Assembly: GCF_000350225.1 (NCBI RefSeq)
Contig: NW_005179191.1
Coordinates: 50,463 to 114,462, forward strand
Direction: 5' to 3'
DNA: 64,000 bases
From: Chondrus crispus
Lineage: Eukaryota; Rhodophyta; Florideophyceae; Gigartinales; Gigartinaceae
Below, piece after piece: positions 10,496-22,817 of the stretch. Each line of letters opens with the position of its first letter. The stretch's first letter is position 1. The notes beneath the pieces were generated by a model that made no database searches, was not told the DNA's origin, and saw only the letters and a program-made list of their open reading frames with translations. The position numbers were made by a program, and so were the translations under genes.

Positions 10496-11558
10496 TGTAG
10501 TGCAATATTGGGCTCTACATGGGGGTGGAACGAAAGGAAAATAATGGGATATGACAAGTAGTCCGGGTTGGGGGACACACGTGTGAATAATTGCACAGTT
10601 TTAATTTTTAATTATTTAATTTAATTTAGTTAATTAGTTGGCATTAATTTTGCTGACATTAGATTAGATCTAGGATCTAGTGCCGCGAGCTACTGTAGTG
10701 GCTCCGGCTGGGCAATATATACCTTAGCCCGCTGACCACCAAGTCAGTAAAGGTAACCCGAGTTGCCGGAGTTAGATCTCGCCTTCGGCGAAGACCGCTT
10801 CCGTTCACGCGACGTGCTTCACTTCTGCACTGTTAACGACATCCTCTCTTGCTCGGGGTCCCCTTTCCTTATCCCTTTACCCTTTTCTATCTCTAATTCC
10901 TATCCTTTTCTTTCTCCACCTCTATTTTTCCCTTAATTGTGTTGGTTCCATTGGAGTCGGTCGCGACCGATCCGGTGTGGGTGTGATTCCCATCGGGCTG
11001 CGCGTAGGTGGTAGCGCTGCTAAGGTGTCCTGTTCCGTCGGAAGGCTGTTGCAACGACGCCTCCTTCGAAGGTCTTATCATACAAGACAGTGTTGGTACC
11101 ACCAACCGCGATTGCGATCGCATTGGTGTCGGTGTTTTGCCATCGAGCAACACGTTGGTTGTAGCGTTGCTACACAGTTACGTTCCCGTGGGGTAGTGCT
11201 AATCGAGCCACCGTCGAAGACCTTGAATTATACGCAAGGGGCTGAAGACGCTCGTCGAGCATTGGCCTTACAACCCAGCGAACCGCGGTTACATTCTCGT
11301 ACACAAGCCCAACCCGCACTCGCCAAGCACAGAAGTCTTCACAAGCCTCTACTACCATTATCCTCCCGGGCCGGGCATCTTTCCTTAACCCCCCGTCGGA
11401 GTGGAGCTACCGTGGGCCGCAAGCTCATACAAGGGGAAAGGGAGTCTCGAACGCTCCGTAGCGCGTGCCATCGGCAGTGGTTGTTTCTGTTGCTGTTTTT
11501 CTTCTTTTTGTTTGACCGTCGGACTGTGTTCGCGGCCTGCCAGGCACATTGCACTACA
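10496..11558 (+). mobile_element. E2 5' LTR
   Basis: 1063 bp with terminal inverted repeats of 11 bp. A TATATA at 10716-10721 may be the core promoter, since retrotransposon transcription starts within the LTR. A long pyrimidine tract runs about 10843-10940. Short open frames inside are identical in both LTR copies and look incidental. Confidence 0.92.
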
Positions 11559-11562
11559 AAAG

Positions 11563-11580
11563 TGGTCTCCCGACCTAGAA
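11563..11580 (+). other. E2 primer-binding site
   Basis: TGGTCTCCCGACCTAG begins 4 bases after the 5' LTR. TGG complements the CCA end of a tRNA, the usual minus-strand primer. The first 13 bases are identical in the same position of E3 (55785). The tRNA species cannot be named from the sequence alone. Confidence 0.75.
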
Positions 11581-11720
11581 TTTCGTGTACAGGAGACCCG
11601 ACCTAGAAACTGCGTGCGTGGAGACGGACTGCATAAGTGGTCTCGGTGACGTAAGTTTATTTGACGTATCGTAGTGTCCTCTTTTTTGTTTTGTTTAAGT
11701 TCGTTCATTTGTGACGGACC

Positions 11721-14024
11721 ATGTCGACAGTCGCCCCCGGAGACGTCGGTCCCGGGGCGAGCCGAAGCGGATCGGCAAGGGCGTCCAGGATCCCGCGAGG
11801 TCCTCGCACCCGAAGCCAGGCCAATACGGCCACGGATCCCGAAGGTCAAGAATCCCCGACGGGGATTGAAGCCGACAAGGATAACCTCGAAACCAGGTTA
11901 CAGAAGATGATCGGCGAAATTCGCCAGGAGAGGAAGAAGGATCTCGAGGCTGAATTAGCCCTCGTGCACAAGCAACTGGAGTTGCAAACCTCCGAGTTCC
12001 ACGCCGCGTTGGAAGAGCTGACAGCTCGCGTGGTTCTCGTCGAGAATTCGCTAACCGATGCGACCAAGGGCCGAGAGCCGGAGGTATTCGAATCGCAGCA
12101 GCTCGCCGCCAAGGAAGCGCGGCGAGACGCGAATCAAGCCCTGGAGACTCTGGCCAAAACAAGGGGCAGCATCGATGATAAATTTGACCGCGCGGCGCGC
12201 CGCCTCAAGGACCTTGAGCAGGCTTCGGGCCGGTCAGGACCGAGTTTAGAGAAAGGGCCGCTCTCCGGCGAAGAAAGGCCTGAAGACCGAGCGAAGAGGG
12301 ACAAGTTTGTCCGAATTAGGGACTCCAAAATGAGAAGTTCCAAGACGGCCAAAGGCCGAAAGAAGAAAGGCCACTGGAGTGATGACCGTGAAAAAGTCGA
12401 CTCAAATTCGGAGTCGAATGGTTCAGAAGGAAATGGTGGCGACGGTTCGTCGAACCACTCAGGAAATTCCGACCGACGATCAGCGGAAGGAAATGGAATT
12501 TCATCGAATAAGAAGAGCTACAAGAGAGGCGGAATTACTTCGTCCGCCTCGCGAAGGGATGTGGACGCAGAGCCAGAAGATATCGCGACGCGACGTGGTC
12601 CGCGATGGCAGGAGTTGGAGGAATTAAATCCGACCAACTACCTCTTCAAGAAGTTGCTTTCGTATCGGACGTATCGCTTGCGGAACCCGCAGACGTATTT
12701 GTCTAGCGGCCGGCGGTCCGCCGTGCGAAAAATTAGAAGAGACATACCACCGAAGGTGAAGAGTTACAATACGTTCACCGGCGATGATGGCGTGTTAGTT
12801 CTAGATTTCTTGGCCAAGCTGGTTCAAGAATTCGACACGCAAGAGATGAACGAAGGTCAAGCGATCCGCTTGTTGCCGGAGTTCCTCGGCGGAATAGCCC
12901 TAAGACAGTACACTTCTGTGTCACAGACGGCCGGAACCCACCATGGGAAAATTTACGTCTGGCCGGAGGCTGTGCAATGGGTATTGCGAAGTTTCACGAC
13001 CGATGAGGCGATCCGCCAAGCCGTGCTCGCCTTGCGATAAGTACATCAGAGACCGTCCGAAGACGAGATGGAATTCTATATCCGTCTGACGGACGCAAGC
13101 AATCGATGTAGAAACGTTTACTCGATGGAGGAACAAATTACGATGTTTATTAAAGGGCTCGACGAGAGTATCAAGCCAATGGTGTCCCAATATCGTTAGG
13201 ACAATAGGGACTTGTCTTTCCTAAGGCTGGTCAATTATGCGAAGGCGCGTGGCTCGGCGAGCCGCGCCCAGGGAAAGAAGTCCAAGAGGGTCACCATCCA
13301 AGAGCCAGCGGCGCTGAGGAAGGGGAGCAAGCAGAATTCCCCGCATGCCGCGCGAAAATTTGCGGCGCTGCCCACCTGGCAGAGTCAATTTTCTGGGTCA
13401 GAAGAAGTAAGCTCTCCTAACCCAAATGAGAATGGTTATGGAGGGGCGCTTATCGCCGAGGGCGATTTTATTGAATCATCGGAGGGAAACGGCTACGGAG
13501 GAGAAGACCCGAGCGGGGCGTCTACAGTAATGAAGCGCCCGCTTACGGGAAGTGCGTACTCGGACGCCACGGATCCCGTGTTAGCGTTCCGAGGGCGCGG
13601 CCACACGCCGGCGCCGCGCATTCCGATGGAAGACAAGAGTACAGCGTTCCGAAGGCCAGGCTGGATGGGAAGGCCGCAACCTCAAGGAAGGCCGCCGGCC
13701 CGTGGAGGACCGACGCTGCAATATCCCGTCAAGAAGCACGGACTGGTGTGCTATCACTGTTACGAGAAGGGGCACGCCGCGACAACGTGCATTCTTTCCC
13801 TCCGGGAAGAGCACCGAGTTTTGGAAAATTATGAGGCGTTGTCTCCGATGGAGAGATTGGGGATACCATCGACGAGTTATCTGAGGGTCAAGAATTGGTT
13901 CGATTCGCAGACGGCGAGCACGCCGAGTGCTTCAACGCCGAGGTCGAACCAACCCCTTAGAGGGCCCACCGCGGGGCCCGCGTCGTCGGACGTGAGAAGG
14001 AACCCGCAGCCGCAGGGAAGCTAG
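11721..14024 (+). pseudogene. gag: E2 gag, two nonsense codons
   Basis: Starts at an ATG at 11721 (GACCATG), 158 bases after the primer-binding site. Order: basic/acidic N-terminus; predicted coiled coil (about residues 50-180, with many Leu, Glu, Arg and Lys); Ser/Asn/Glu-rich stretch; capsid block with SYRTYRL and VLDFLAKLVQEFD, which matches E3 gag; zinc knuckle CYHCYEKGHAATTC (CX2CX4HX4C) near 13750-13791. The same frame is cut by TAA 13038-13040 and TAG 13197-13199; both are one C-to-T change from CAA or CAG, and the frame reads sensibly through them. Pol follows in the -1 frame. Confidence 0.88.
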
Positions 14025-14206
14025 AGAGGGGAATCTCGAGGGAGTCACGAGAGGCGCAGGTTCAACGTACTGCGTCCGGGACTCATTCCCGTTCCCCGTC
14101 TCTAGCAAGAAGGGAAGGCCTCGACGAGGAGGTAGTTGAAATAGGGGGTAAGCCGAAGGAGCCGACTGTTGTCAAGAAAATTCTAAGTCGAGACAAGGAT
14201 CGTCTG

Positions 14207-16774
14207 ATGGATCAAATTCGTAGGCCCTGGTACAGGGTTAAGCGACAAGAATGTCCTGACAAGATCTTGGTCCTCGCGCGAAAAAACTACAAAGTTTACG
14301 CGGATATGGGACCAACGGTCGGATTGATGAGTCGAGTGTTGTCCGTGTTGGACACAGGTGCCGGACCGAATTTGGTTCGAAGGTCGGAACTTCCGGCAGG
14401 AATGGAAATGTTGTTGTCCTACGGACCGACCCAAGACATTGGCGACGCGAACAATAGGCCACTCCGGACTCTCGGCACAATTAAAATGCCTGTACAGGCA
14501 TTTTAGCCTCACGTGAGGCTTGGAAGATTTGTGGCCGCCGCCGAGTTTATTGTATGCGAAAAACTAGCAGTCCCACTGATTCTAGGCGCGGACTACTGTG
14601 ACCGGTTTGTGGAAGCAATTTATCCAAGGAAGAAAACGGTTGAGTTGGCGGATTTCTCGGAAGTTCCGATAGTTAGGCGGTTCTCGACGAGAAAAGGGAA
14701 GAAGAATCTCGTCCCGGGAGACGACGAGAATGATGGAAAGGGGGAGCGAATTTCCCCTAAGGTAAAAGTGGCAAGAGCCACGACTATCGAGCCAGGGACG
14801 CAACGCGTCGTGGAATGCACCTCGAAGAGGGCGCGCTTGGTTGTAGTTCAGCCGTACTCGTCGTTGTACGAAAGGCACGGGTTGACGGTCACGAATGGTG
14901 TCGTTCAGGTTGAGCCTGAAAGGCCATTTCGTCTACTCGTTGCGAATTTTAGGACGTACCCTATCAGGGTGCAAAAAGGCCAAGTGGTGGCAGAATTATT
15001 ACCGCACCCGAGGGCCGTGCTTGAGAGCAAAACCACCATTGAAGTTCTCGGGATTCAAGAAAGGAAGAAGGAAAATTTTCCTAATTCTACCAAGACGCCT
15101 ACGGGCGAGACAAGATGTGAACCGTCGGATCAAGCGCGCGAGGATCAGCCAGAAGAACGGTCGAGTAGGCTCTCTGCGACGGCCTCTTCGAAGCCGGAGC
15201 AGCGGATTGAGCCCCCACCGCCGGATGTGGAGGACCTCGACCTGAGCCACGTGCCGGAACGGCTGCGCGAGCGATTCCGACGGATGTTGAAGAAATACTC
15301 TAAGATGTGGGATGGGACCCTTGGTGAAATTAATACCACCGTCCACCGGATCGAGCTGGTCCCGGAGACCAGGCCCATCGCACAAGCTCCCTACCGAGCC
15401 GGTCCAAGGGCCCGGGAGGTCGAAGACGCAGAAGTACAGAAGATGTTAGAAGCAGGAGTCATCGATCCGGCGCAGTCAGAATGGGCGTCGCTCGTTTTAT
15501 TAGTGCCCAAGCCGGACGGTTCAATGCGCTTTTGCGTAGACTACCGCTGGTTAAACGCGGTGACGGTGAAGGACACGTACCCTTTGCCGCCCATGGACGA
15601 GTGTCTGGACTCGCTTGGTGACACCAAGGTTTTCTCCGCGTTGGACGCCATCTCGGGGTACTGGCAGATGCCAATTCCCGAAAGCGACCGCGACAAAACC
15701 GCATTTTCGTGTCACTCAGGTTTGTACCGATTCTCAAGAATGCCCTTCGGGCTTACCAACGCGCCAGCGACGTTCCAGAGAGCCATGGATATCCTGCTCT
15801 CTCCGTTCCGTTGGAAATGCTGTGTGGTATATCTAGATGATATCATCATATTCAGCAAATCCTGGGAGGAGCACGTCGTCCACGTTGACGAAATACTGTC
15901 TGTATTGGAGAAGGCAGGTGTGAAGCTCAAGCTTCGCAAGTGCGAATTTTTCGTCGAAAAGATCAAGTACCTGGGCCACGTCGTTCGGCCAGGTACGCTC
16001 GAAGTTGACACCGCGCGAACCGCCGCATTGGAACAAGTGAGGTACCCTCAAACGCAGACACAGCTCAGAAGCTTCCTGGGACTTTTCAATGTCTATCGCA
16101 GGTTCGTTCCGCATTATGCGAAAATTGCGCATTCTCTAAACCAACTACTTAACAAAGGACAACCGGTCCAGTTGGAAGGATTTGACGAACCATGCGAAAA
16201 AGCTTTTCATAAGCTCAAAGACGCTATCTTGGCGCCACCGGTGTTGGCGCTGCCGAAGAAGGACCTACCATACTCGGTAGAGACCGATGCAAGCGACTAT
16301 CAATTCGGCGCTGCATTGTTTCAAGCGCATCCGGATGCGCAACGTAAACCCATCGGGTTCTTTTCAAGAACGTTAGCCGCAGCCGAGAGAAACTATTCTG
16401 TATCAGAAAAAGAATGTCTAGCTGTAATTTGGGCCGTACAGACTTTAAGACCCTATCTATATGGCGAGCACTTCATTGTGCATACCGACCATGCCTCATT
16501 GAGGTGGTTGATGAACGTAACCGACCGCAGCGAGAGATTAATCCGATGGAGGCTCCGCCTCTCGGAATTTGATTTCGAAATCAAGTACAAGAAGGGCAAG
16601 GCTAGCAGCCAAGCTGATGCCCTGTCAAGATTACGGACCGCAGGAGAAACCGTCGACGAAATCGACGACGAAATCCCATGCTTTATGGCCGAACCGGCCG
16701 CGGGTACAGTGGAGGACGAGTACAGTTTTGACGCGTTAGACGACATCCTTGCTGTTGAGGGGGAGCGCCTCTGA
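14207..16774 (+). pseudogene. pol: E2 pol, protease-RT-RNase H
   Basis: Protease SVLDTGAGPNL is near 14345-14378. The frame is open well upstream of 14207, overlapping the end of gag by a -1 shift. RT: SEWASLVLLVPKPDGSMRF, FCVDYRWLN, FSALDAISGYWQ (catalytic Asp kept), FGLTNAPATFQ and YLDDIIIFSKS. RNase H: VETDASDYQFG, KECLAVIWAV, HTDHASLRWLM and ADALSR. Catalytic residues are intact. The only in-frame stop is a TAG at 14504-14506, created by the double palindrome at 14482-14520. The frame then breaks near 16774 because of a 10-base insertion. Confidence 0.9.
14482..14520. repeat. Double perfect palindrome inserted in E2 pol
   Basis: Perfect palindromes 14482-14505 (24 bp, centre GT|AC) and 14505-14520 (16 bp, centre AC|GT) share base 14505. 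Taking out 21 bases leaves one GT and joins KMPV to RLGRF, matching E1 and removing the stop. It has the same left-flank, inverted-left, inverted-right, right-flank pattern as the two E1 sites. Confidence 0.88.
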
Positions 16775-18492
16775 TCGCCTCGATCACTTCCAAGCTGTCA
16801 CTCCGGAGGAGCTCATTCGCGAGCAAGCCGTCGACCCCTTCTGCAACCGCATCAAGGAAGAAATGGACGCCGGAAAGGTGAGAACGTTAAGAATGGAGAC
16901 CGAGGAACTCGAAGGAACTCTATGCCGTACCGGTGGAGTTTGTACAAGTGGTGATACCACAATCGTTAAGGGACCGCGTCCTAGGGTTGAGACACCACGC
17001 AAAATGGGCAGGCCACCCGGGAGGCAGGAAACTTTACAAGACATTGAGAAAATATTTCTACTGGCCTACGATGGCCCTAGACTGCTATGCAGTCGCGAAG
17101 AATTGCGCCGCATGTGCGCGGGAAAGGGTGAAGTTAAGAAGAAACACGAAGGAAATGAAGCTGTTCACGCCCAAAGCTCCGCTGGAGTTTGTCGCCATCG
17201 ACATCCTCGGCGAGCTAATTACAACTAAACGAGGAAATCGGTATATTCTTGTGATCTGCGATCGATACTCGAAACTGGTACGAACCGTACCGTTGAAGAA
17301 AATATCAGCTGCGCACATCGCACAAGCCTTCGTTCACCATTGGGTATTCGTGTACGGACCGCCGGTCGAGCTGCTGTCCGACAATGGAACACAGTTCAGG
17401 GTCCGGTTCTTTCAGAACGTCTGCCGAATTCTCGGCATACGCAATGTGTTCACGACTACGTACCACCCGCAAGCCAACGGCCAAGTTGAGAGGTTTAACC
17501 GCACGCTGACTTCCGCGTTGCGAAAATATGTTCGAGAGCATCCCAACGAGTGGGACCTATTTAGCGACGCTGTGACGTTCGCATACAACACGCAAGTTCA
17601 TCGAACTACGAAAATCGCGCCCTTCGGGCTGGTGTTAGCTCGGGCGCCGAGAAGCATTGCGTTACAAACACAGCCAAGTTTGGAAGGATTTAGCTCGAAT
17701 CGAGCGTACTACCTGAAATGGCAGTCGTGGTTGGAAAGCCTGATGAAAGGCGCTGATAAGAGCTTGCGGAAGGAACAAGCGCGCTACAAGCGAAACTTTG
17801 ACGCAAGGCTCCGCAAGCCGAAGTATGACATCCCTTCAGGATCATACGTATTCCTTCGAAAGGAGCAAGGCACGGCCACCGAGCCGAAACAGAAGTTGGC
17901 ACAAGTGTCTACGGGTCCGTATCAAGTGAAGGAGTCAACTTAGAATACGGTCGTCATTGCCATCGGCGACCAAGAAGAGCGCATGTCGCGAGATAGAGTC
18001 GAACTAGCCCCAAGCCCGACGGACTATGTGCCGATAACTGGCCTAAGTCAAGCGCTACAGTTCCTGGGAGAGCCGGAAAGGAACGAAGATGGACAGGTAG
18101 TCGAGGACGAGGATCATCCTCACATACGCGCGCAGACGTTAGAGGACCAGGAGGGTTTAGCTAGTCAAACGCTGTTAGCGGAGACATTACAAGACCTACA
18201 GGAGACCGTTGATTCAGACGAGCCGGAGGAGTTGTAGAATCTTCAGAAGGGGGAAGAGGGTGACCTCGAACGCGAACAAGAAGTTGAGAACGCGGAGTAC
18301 GTAATTGAAAAGATCATCGATCATGGTCACCAAGAACAGGAATTAATTCTCAAGGTCAAATGGTATGGGTATAGCACAGAGGACACGACGTGGGAACCTA
18401 TTGATCAATTACCCCGCAGCGCGGTGGTCACATATTTCCGAAGGAAAAGGCAACCCTTACCAGAGCAAGTCGCGCACGCCCAACTGGGATAG
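16749..18492 (+). pseudogene. pol: E2 pol, integrase and chromodomain
   Basis: The linker starts in frame 3, then a single-base shift near 16930 moves to frame 1. HHCC zinc region: HHAKWAGHPGGRK ... CAACARE. The DDE core is intact: AIDILGEL, LLSDNGTQF and NGQVERFNRT. In-frame TAG codons at 17941-17943 and 18235-18237 split the C-terminus; each is one C-to-T step from CAG. The chromodomain at about 18292-18435 (EYVIEKIIDHG, LKVKWYGYS, TTWEPIDQL) is in the same frame and ends at TAG 18490-18492. It probably steered integration to marked chromatin. Confidence 0.88.
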
Positions 18493-19559
18493 TCATCGTA
18501 AGTAGAATTAGTACGTTAGAGACAACGGTGAAGTTGGAAATTCGAGAAAGGAACAGATACGCGAGGTTGGCACCCGAGGAAAGTGAGAGCGAAGGGATTC
18601 ACGCGCGACGCGTTTTTAGACGCACGTGGAATGACAACTGGGATCAGCGGTACGTCCTCGTGGAACTTCATTTAATCAAAAAGACATTTTTTGGTTGCTG
18701 TGCTCCACAGCCGGCGACACCCATGTTCAGATCCGCTCTGCGGCAGAGTCGTGATTTGACCATGCTCGACGAGCGAAAAGAGAGGGCCACATGGACCGTC
18801 AACGCGCTGAGTCCGCAGAGATCCCATGCAACCGCACCGTCACATTCCCATATAGGGGATGCCCGCCCTCTACCTGGTAAGATCGGAAATCGTGCAAGAG
18901 ACAAGCCGACGGCAACACCGAGGAAGACTATCATTGGGCATGATGGATACGGACGGACACAGTCGCACGCATACGTTTCATGCACCCGGGGCGGTATACT
19001 TACAAATTGATTTCGATAACTTCCCTTTCTCTTTTCTGTTTCCTTGTTCTTTTGTGCTTGCTTTTTGAATCGTTTTCTTTTTATTTGTTTTTCGTTTTTA
19101 TTGTGATGGCAAGGACATGACCCGCACCGTGGAGGTCGCTCAGCAAGTCTACGAGGACCAAGAGAAAAATCAGAAGGAGGATATCCGTACGCGAAAGGGA
19201 ATGAGGCCCCAAACAACTAGAGAAAGAGATGGACTGGCCTGGACGTGGGGAAACGCAAAGGGGAGTCAAGGAACGACCATCGCGGTGAAGTCAGGGAAAG
19301 CTGCAGTAACAAAGGAAGGACCAGAAGTCTACCCGAGACAACCCGTCACCAATCATGGTACACAGTGGTAGTTTACCCGACCGACGATCGTCATGACGCT
19401 TCCGTGCTCCCTGCGTGCAGTGCTACTGGACAGTATGGGCGAATCACAACCAGGATATAGCCGAACGCAAGGAAGGAAGAGGCGACACGAACAAAGGGGA
19501 CGGCTTTGCGGATTGGCCTTCAAGCAGTTTGAGCCAACGATAAGCGAGTGATGTTTTTG

Positions 19560-19880
19560 CGCGGCGTGAGGACCAGCGAATATCTCGCGGTAGATTGGAG
19601 TTCCTTCGTTGGATGTTCCGACAGAACTAATAAAGTATCTGCGGTCTCGGTCCACCCATATCACTGTCATAAGGTGAGGCCCGGCCACCGGCTTCGAAGC
19701 TGGTGTGACGTGCTCTCCCTTTTCAGCAATCTCCAGATGAGATAGATATTTCATCGGATATTTCTTGGTAGATGTCTTCACCACACCTTTGAATCTAAGA
19801 CCTTTCTCATAAATTGATTCAGCCGTGTGGACACTGAGGAAAGATGCAGGAATCTCAAGGACGTAAGCTGAAAAAAAATA
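19560..19880 (-). pseudogene. piggyBac-type (DDE_Tnp_1_7) transposase remnant inside E2
   Basis: One minus frame reads SVHTAESIYEKGLRF, KGVVKTSTKKYPMKYLS and then WVDRDRRYFISS...GTPIYRE. Such blocks (a stretch ending GVVKTATKKFP, then DRRYFIS and GTPYxR) are what I associate with piggyBac-like transposases of protists. The frame is preceded by a T-rich run and CAG, which could be an old splice acceptor, and it loses similarity after TPIYRE. Only a middle fragment remains. The family assignment rests on remembered motif shape, not on a search. Confidence 0.6.
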
Positions 19881-21879
19881 CGGAGGTGAGATGAGTCGGG
19901 AGAACCCCCGCAGATGACCTGACCGGCGTGCAACGCCACGCTAGGCAATGGGAACTCCTGCAGAGCCCCGGATGAGGTAATGAGTCTACTGGCACACACA
20001 CGAGCGGCACCGACGCGTGTAGGCGACATAACGTTTGGATCGGTAACGCGCCCTCATCAGAGCTGAGTTACACAGAAAGATCAGAAGGACAGTTCGTCAA
20101 AGAAGAGACAGACGGAAGGGCGTTCCGAAGTCTGAACGGAAGAAGAAGCATCACTGCGATTTTTAATCAAATTTAATGAACACGTGTCGCGACGAGCGCA
20201 CAAGATGCCGACTAATGTTTGGACAAGTGCGAGAAACACGCACAAGTACCGCCCGCGAGGTTGTGCACAATACCCAAAGGCCTGACGGTAGGAGCTCACG
20301 GGAAGGATGGAATGCCAAGTTGGGAGTGACGTTAAAGGGATCCTTCGCATGACAGGAGACCCGACGCAACCCTGAGCTGGGAAACCCAAAAGTTCGTCCA
20401 GGTTACAGTGCAAGTTCCCGAAATACGCACGCGGTCGGATCGCGAATACCGCGACGGCGACCACGCCCACCACCGCGTACCGGTTCCGATCGACAGTGAT
20501 AACGTTTAACTCGTCCTCATCGAGTACTTACTCACCCATTGTTCACAGTAATCCCTCCTCAGAAAATTTTGGTTGTACCGTTTCGTTCCGCCTTTTCCTT
20601 GTGTTTTTGTTTTTTTGTTTTGTTTCGCTGATGCGACGCAGGGAACAAGAACCCCGCACCGCGGATAACGACGAATACGTTTTGTGACACACGCAGACCG
20701 ACGATCCAGGACGAATTACGAACTGCGACTCGACAATCGAAGTCAAGTGATCACTTGGTGTGTCACACCGAGGGCGACTTGCTTTGTTTTGTTTTCCGTC
20801 GCACAGGGACGACAAGTCACAAGAGTTCGTCCACCCGCCATAAGGACAGTGCTGTAAATGGAGACGGAAAAGAGCCCGAAGGACCAAAGCTAACTCGATA
20901 ACCGAGACCATGCTCGTAATGAGAACTCGGTCCCACTACGGGGCTAAACTTTCTGTGCGTTAAATCGAGAGTCAGAACGCGCATATCGGCGACGAGGAGA
21001 ATGATGATGGCCGGCGGCGAGTCACCGTCGCGCGCCACGCTTCGTTTTTCTTTGTTGAGTCATTCGTTATCAACCCTTTCTTTTTATAGCTCATCAGAAA
21101 TTCGTCTCAAGTGAGAAGTGGGTCGGAACCTAAGTACAACGTCAAAGGAGGATTAAGGCATTTCATACGGACAGAATGCATACGGCATACGTATCTACTC
21201 TCGAGGCGATGGTATCGGAGCATGTCCACCGTTGGTGATAACCCTTCCATCATTTTCTGTTTTGTTGTTGTTGTGGGATCACCCCCGAGGAGTTGAAGTG
21301 CAAGAAGAAAAGAGGGCTCCAAAAATTCCCCAGCGGGGAGGAGTGTTCAGACATGGATCATCCAGATCGGAGAGAACGAAATTGAGATCGAGTGAGACAA
21401 CACACCGAACCGGTGACACATAGGAAAGTAGATCCCCTATCGAGGAACCGAGCCTGCCCCTCTACGAGGGTGCACCACAAAGAACGGACGGGAGCCTACA
21501 GCTAGGCGGACACGGAAGAGAAAAATGGAAGAGGACAACCGCGCTCCCCTCCACCTCGGCGAACTAGGTGAAACGAGAGGAAAAGCTGATGACTACCATG
21601 AAGACGTGACAAGCTGTTGCTCGCGGAAGCTCACGGGAAGGAAAAGGCCCACGTGCAGGACAGGTGGGCAGGATGGTCAACGTCGCAGAGGCCCCATTAG
21701 GGGCTCGATGCAGATCGAAGACGACGATCAATTTTGCACCTCCCATCCCCAACGAGAAAAGAAAGATGGCAGGAAGCAGAAGAAAAAACTGTATACGCAC
21801 GACGTCACTAGCAAACAAAAAGTGGGCTTTCCGAAGGAAATAGGAGGTTCACTTGGGGTAGAAAAAATGATGAACTCTG

Positions 21880-21921
21880 TAGCTCAACACCCGACAAAGG
21901 CCATTGTCGGGTGTTGAGCTA
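21880..21921. repeat. Near-perfect 42-bp palindrome in E2 3' region
   Basis: 18-bp arms (TAGCTCAACACCCGACAA and its complement) around AGGCCA. Only the A/A pair at the loop edge is unpaired. A weaker stem extends outward (ACTCT...AGAGT). It is not in a coding frame. Unlike the double palindromes in pol, I see no second palindrome next to it. Confidence 0.8.
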
Positions 21922-22817
21922 AAGAGTAACCGAGAGGCAGGAAAAGGTATGCGGAAGCCTCAGTGGCGAAAGTCTTTCATGATTTTTTTCTAGGGACGTC
22001 AATGCTGGACATAGTGATGTGTCACGCACGGGCGAGAGGACAAGCTATTTTTCGGCTTGATCCATGACCGATCCGCTCTGCGAGAGCAGGTCAAGGGAGT
22101 TTCGAGGAAGCACCCCAAGGAAAAGACCACTGTCTCCATGACTCAAGTACATGCGGACAGACCGCTTGAGGCGAAGTCGTCCGAAAAATCGGACCGCTTC
22201 AGGGACTCAAGGGGAGCCAGTAGTTCTTCGATGAGGGAGCTAAACGGACGAAGGAGAAACTGAGGTTGCGAACACGGGTGATGTATTGGGGACGACTAAG
22301 GGAGTCCAGGGGAACTGAGCCGAACCGACAACTACAACAGAGAAAAGTTGTAGGGAGTTGTGGTACAGATGCTCATCGTCAGAATGACAGTTTTCGAGGG
22401 ATTAGGAAACCGAGGGCTGCTCAATGCACGGAAAAGAGGAGTAAATTGAGAAATGAAGATGAGGGAAGTCGCAAGGGACGTCTACAGTGGAGTCAGGGCA
22501 TGGACCAGAGGACGAGGGAGTCAGGGACTCCGCTCTTGAGGAGGGAACCCCCGGGCTCCGAAATAGCTTGACCGGAGACGGACGGCGGCATCATCAGAAA
22601 AAATGCAAGAGGAGGAAGTTGGTAAAAAGAGGGGTACGACCGCAGTGATGGTACGCAGAAAAAGAGGAGGAAGTTGAAAATAACAGGGGATTCGCAGGTG
22701 GATTCTTTTTATCGCCCAAAGGTCGTACGATAAAGTCGCTAGTCGACTATCATGCGGGCAGGATGGGAAAAGAAGGACAAGTCGCAAGGAAGTGCTGTGG
22801 CCGCCGTCTCAACGAGA

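Larger units (their letters stand above)
18493..22817. other. E2 long 3' region, no intact gene
   Basis: 4.3 kb between the chromodomain end and the antisense gene. It holds a piggyBac-type transposase remnant (19560-19880, minus) and a long hairpin (21880-21921). Elsewhere only short frames of purine-rich sequence are open, and I recognise nothing in them. The length is unusual for a gypsy element and explains much of the 15-kb size. Confidence 0.6.

Noticed and set aside
10893-11153. Frames conserved between the two E2 LTR copies
   Set aside because: LTRs are copies of each other, so conservation is no evidence of coding; no motif.
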